Origin: CAUZFZ01 sp964431285 | Lineage (GTDB): Bacteria > Planctomycetota > Planctomycetia > Planctomycetales > Planctomycetaceae | NCBI GenBank assembly: GCA_964431285.1 | Contig: CAYSJO010000032.1 | Location: 1-9,842, forward strand | Length of the DNA: 9,842 bases | Direction of reading: 5' to 3' | Part shown: one piece after another, positions 8,017 to 9,842 of the stretch | How positions within the stretch are numbered: the stretch's first letter is position 1 | Layout: every line of letters begins with the position of its first letter | Notes under the pieces: model-generated | Told to the model about the DNA's origin: nothing | The model's database searches: none | The model's input: the letters and a program-made list of their open reading frames with translations, nothing else | Position numbers and translations under genes: made by a program

Positions 8017-8505
8017 ATGGCACGCGTTGAATCCGATCGGGAAGACCTGATTCGGGAAGCGACCGCACTGAAACAGCGTGTCGAGTGGGACGTGCCGAGC
8101 GAGTCAGAACCGGTCGTTACCGGGTTCAAACGTGACGGCAGCCTGTCGGTGTACTTCGGGCAGGATCCGGTCTACCAGTTCAATCCGGTGGGACAACTGC
8201 GGCGGGCTTACGTCGGTAATTTCCTGTACCGAACCCAGGGTGACACACTGGCACGTCTGCACCGGGAGCGAACGGCCGACGAGACAACACTCATCCGGCA
8301 CGATCTGGCAGCTGAAGCGCTTGCCGAATTCGTAACCGCGATGCAGATACGCCTGTCGCACCTGCGAGAGAGCATCACCGACCAGATCGCCACGATTCTC
8401 CGACAGGTCATTGAGTCCGACTTACCTGATTTCGCTGCCGCACTTGAGGTCGCCCTTAATGCCGACCCGTGGCTCGCACCAACGATTCCAACGCGACGAA
8501 CCTGA
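8017..8505 (+). CDS. Conserved-looking hypothetical protein, cytoplasmic
   Basis: The product has 162 residues and starts at an ATG preceded by GGGAG 6 nt upstream. It has no signal peptide or membrane segment. The N-terminal half reads as a charged helix (SDREDLIREATALKQRVEW) followed by a compact beta-rich part with the distinctive string GSLSVYFGQDPVYQFNPVG, then LRRAYVGNFLYRTQGDTLARL. The C-terminal half (about 90-150) is mostly helical, with regular hydrophobic spacing, and may mediate oligomerisation. I recall similar short proteins annotated as hypothetical in planctomycete genomes, with the same VYFG.DPVYQFN pattern, but no function is known to me. It is transcribed away from the lipoprotein at 7598-7912 and lies 128 nt before the next gene, with no clear terminator between. 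Confidence 0.8.
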   Translation: MARVESDREDLIREATALKQRVEWDVPSESEPVVTGFKRDGSLSVYFGQDPVYQFNPVGQLRRAYVGNFLYRTQGDTLARLHRERTADETTLIRHDLAAEALAEFVTAMQIRLSHLRESITDQIATILRQVIESDLPDFAAALEVALNADPWLAPTIPTRRT

Positions 8506-8633
8506 TCGAATCAATTCAGTTCTCGGTCAATGCAGATTCCTCGCGTTACGTTAGCGAGAGACGATTCGGCCTAAGAACCACTGGCACATGTTCGTTAAGC
8601 TCGTAAGTACGCAATCCCGTCCGGAGACGACTG

Positions 8634-9458
8634 ATGAGCGGCCAGATGACAAAGGCATCCGTGAATCGACGCATGGTCCTCAAGCGCCTCGCTGCAGGCA
8701 CGGCACTGGCAAGCGGTGGCTGCACTGTGCTGGAAGAACCCGGTCAGGAAGCGAGCGGTTCCGGTCAAGGCGGAGGACAGGCAGGGAAACCGGATTCGCA
8801 GCCGGCTGAACCACGTGCACCGGCAACGCCGATGCCGGCTCTGACACGCCGCCTGTTCGCCTTCGATATATCGAGAGTGGCACAGATTCACGATCAACTG
8901 GCAGCGACCATCAAGACCCGAGGAGGTGTCGCCAGCCCGGTTCAGCTTTCGACAGATGGTCAGGAGGTGCGCCTGTTCGCGTGGATCGAGCCGGGAACTG
9001 CGGTCGAGCTTGGTAAGAGTCCCGGTGTTGTGCGGGTCGAACGCGCCAAGCCTGGCGAGCCGACCGACTCTACGATTCCACCCTTGCGCCGCCAGATTAC
9101 AAAGCCGGCGGAAAAGGGCCACAGGCAGTGCTTTGTGGTACTCGGACCAAATTCCTGGCCGACTTCAGTGGACGCGAAGGGGTTTCATTCAACCGATGAC
9201 ATCGCAAAGTTCTGGGCGCAGCAGTGGAAGAAACACGCGGGCGTTGAAGTCGAAGCGGTGAAAGCCGAAAAATGGTCAGTGATCAATGCGGCGGGAATTC
9301 ACATCGGGGCAACACCCGGGCAGATTCGCGTGTCGATCCCAAGTGAGAAAGTGCCCGCCGACGTATTGAAGACGATTCAGTCGCACCCACAGGTATTGCG
9401 ATTGCAGTGGGATCACGGGGACGTCATCTACAACTGCCCTCCATGCGGAATGGGATAG
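8634..9458 (+). CDS. Tat-type lipoprotein-like protein ending in CPPCGMG; candidate substrate of the adjacent MNIO
   Basis: The product has 274 residues. GGAGA at 8623-8627 lies 6 nt before the ATG. Residues 11-30 (NRRMVLKRLAAGTALASGGC) form a twin-arginine signal with R12-R13 in an S/T-R-R-x-F-L-K-like context and a possible lipidated Cys30; the SGGC lipobox is not canonical. A Gly/Ser/Pro-rich linker follows (about 35-70). Residues about 71-138 and 164-260 each look like a small alpha/beta unit ending in a similar strand (SPGVVRVERA, then HPQVLRLQWD), which recalls ferredoxin-like or inhibitor-I9-like folds; this is inference. The protein ends with NCPPCGMG, Cys at 268 and 271. Its TAG overlaps the GTG of the next gene, which points to translational coupling. 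A C-terminal Cys motif beside a DUF692/MNIO gene suggests a modified precursor; alternatively the CxxC could be a redox or metal site. Confidence 0.85.
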   Translation: MSGQMTKASVNRRMVLKRLAAGTALASGGCTVLEEPGQEASGSGQGGGQAGKPDSQPAEPRAPATPMPALTRRLFAFDISRVAQIHDQLAATIKTRGGVASPVQLSTDGQEVRLFAWIEPGTAVELGKSPGVVRVERAKPGEPTDSTIPPLRRQITKPAEKGHRQCFVVLGPNSWPTSVDAKGFHSTDDIAKFWAQQWKKHAGVEVEAVKAEKWSVINAAGIHIGATPGQIRVSIPSEKVPADVLKTIQSHPQVLRLQWDHGDVIYNCPPCGMG

Positions 9459-9691
9459 TGACCAGACGCATCGAAACCGGTCTGTCGCTGATGCTGGAAG
9501 ACGAATTCCGCATCGCCGTTCGGCCGTTGCTGGATGCTGGAGAGGTCGAAGTCCTCGAATGGAGCTTCGACATGGCCTGGGGCCGGGCGCTCCCGGGATG
9601 GTGGGAGCGGCTTCTTAAGGAGTTCAGTACGCAGGACCGGCTGCTGGGACATGGCGCCACTGCTTCGCCGCACTCCGGATGTCGCCAGTAA
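9458..9691 (+). pseudogene. Truncated DUF692-like (MNIO) iron oxidase, N-terminal 77 residues
   Basis: The preferred start is the GTG at 9458, overlapping the previous stop by one base (TAGTG) with CGGAA 7 nt upstream; an in-frame ATG at 9443 has no clear ribosome binding site. The 77 residues read like the start of a DUF692/MNIO TIM barrel: TGLSLMLEDEFR, then GEVEVLEWSFDMAWG in place of the first barrel strand and its acidic/aromatic motif, then a helix and RLLGHGATASPHSG, matching the family's strand with a conserved His (His65 here). Family members usually have about 270-300 residues, so this is a fragment. The match stops at SG, followed by CRQ and a TAA. MNIOs use two or three iron ions to oxidise peptide cysteines in RiPP pathways. 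An insertion sequence begins 16 nt after the stop, so disruption is likely, but the remainder could lie beyond it. The assignment is from recalled motifs only. Confidence 0.55.
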
Positions 9692-9706
9692 TGGGTGGGA
9701 ATACTA

Positions 9707-9842
9707 GGCTCTGTTTGAAAACTGAGCTGGCCCTGATTTGCCATGTCAGCGAAACTTCGTCTTCCTCAGCCCGCTAGCCAAGGAAGGCCAACGATGCGAC
9801 ATGAACTAACCGACGAACAGTGGGAAGCGATCGAAGATATCT
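9707..9842 (+). mobile_element. Left end of an IS5-like insertion sequence
   Basis: A sequence starting GGCTCTGTTTGAAAACTG at 9707 resembles terminal inverted repeats of IS5-family elements, and a transposase start follows 87 nt later. The preceding CTA or TA could be part of a target duplication, but the right end lies outside the window, so neither the repeat pair nor the duplication can be confirmed. The exact left boundary is therefore approximate. Confidence 0.65.
9794..9842 (+). CDS. IS5-family transposase, first 16 residues only
   Basis: Only MRHELTDEQWEAIEDI is present before the window ends. The LTDEQWE.I pattern is the characteristic start of IS5-type transposases (DUF4096-like N-terminal domain that precedes the DDE catalytic domain). 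Purine-rich AGGAAGG at 9781-9787 lies 6 nt before the ATG. The catalytic DDE residues lie beyond the edge, so activity cannot be judged. Confidence 0.75.
   Translation, partial: MRHELTDEQWEAIEDI

Noticed and set aside
7461..8129. Minus-strand open frame of 222 codons covering the lipoprotein region
   Set aside because: It overlaps the lipoprotein and the gene at 8017 in another frame, has low-complexity Arg/Ser composition and no credible start signal.
8541..8565. Short hairpin CTCGC...GCGAG after the gene ending at 8505 as a terminator
   Set aside because: The stem has only five base pairs with a nine-base loop and no T tract follows.
9680..9706. Frameshift that might restore the MNIO frame (reading DVASNGWEY before a TAG)
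   Set aside because: The alternative frame also stops within nine codons and I could not match it to the DUF692 family, so truncation cannot be told from frameshift here.

Overview
The window looks like a chromosomal segment of a planctomycete (order Planctomycetales or a close relative). The main reason is two secreted proteins with the DUF1549/DUF1553 (PSCyt2/PSD1) architecture, one of which also carries a planctomycete cytochrome-c domain (PSCyt1) and WD40-like repeats. These combinations are largely typical of Planctomycetota. Moderately high GC, many exported proteins and several lineage-type hypothetical proteins fit this. No RNA genes or CRISPR array were seen.

Layout. (1) 1-1067, minus: N-terminal 355 residues of a DUF1549/DUF1553 protein that runs off the left edge. 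(2) 1068-1539: about 470 bp without a convincing gene; it should hold the divergent promoters of genes 1 and 3 and has a perfect 14-bp palindrome. (3) 1540-2493, plus: a secreted protein of a family I associate with planctomycetes. (4) 2523-2559: strong rho-independent terminator between convergent genes. (5) 2583-7334, minus: a 1583-residue exported protein with PSCyt1, WD40-like repeats, a second cytochrome-like motif, a Big2-like domain, DUF1549 and DUF1553, with a coiled coil and a discoidin-like module inserted before the C-terminal tail. (6) 7598-7912, minus: small lipoprotein. (7) 8017-8505, plus: conserved-looking hypothetical protein, divergent from the lipoprotein; the shared intergenic region has a sigma70-like promoter and an imperfect inverted repeat. 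(8) 8634-9458, plus: Tat-type lipoprotein-like protein ending in CPPCGMG. (9) 9458-9691, plus: N-terminal fragment of what looks like a DUF692/MNIO oxidase, starting at a GTG that overlaps the previous stop codon. (10) 9707-9842: left end of an IS5-like insertion sequence with the start of its transposase.

Functional reading. The left three quarters encode cell-envelope proteins, including putative haem-binding planctomycete cytochrome proteins of unknown substrate. The most unusual part is the right end. There a Tat-exported protein with a C-terminal cysteine motif is translationally coupled to a probable multinuclear iron oxidase of the family that modifies cysteines in RiPP precursors. This would be a large-substrate, RiPP-like modification pair, and the oxidase appears to be broken next to an insertion sequence. 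The MNIO assignment rests on pattern recognition over only 77 residues and is the key point to test.
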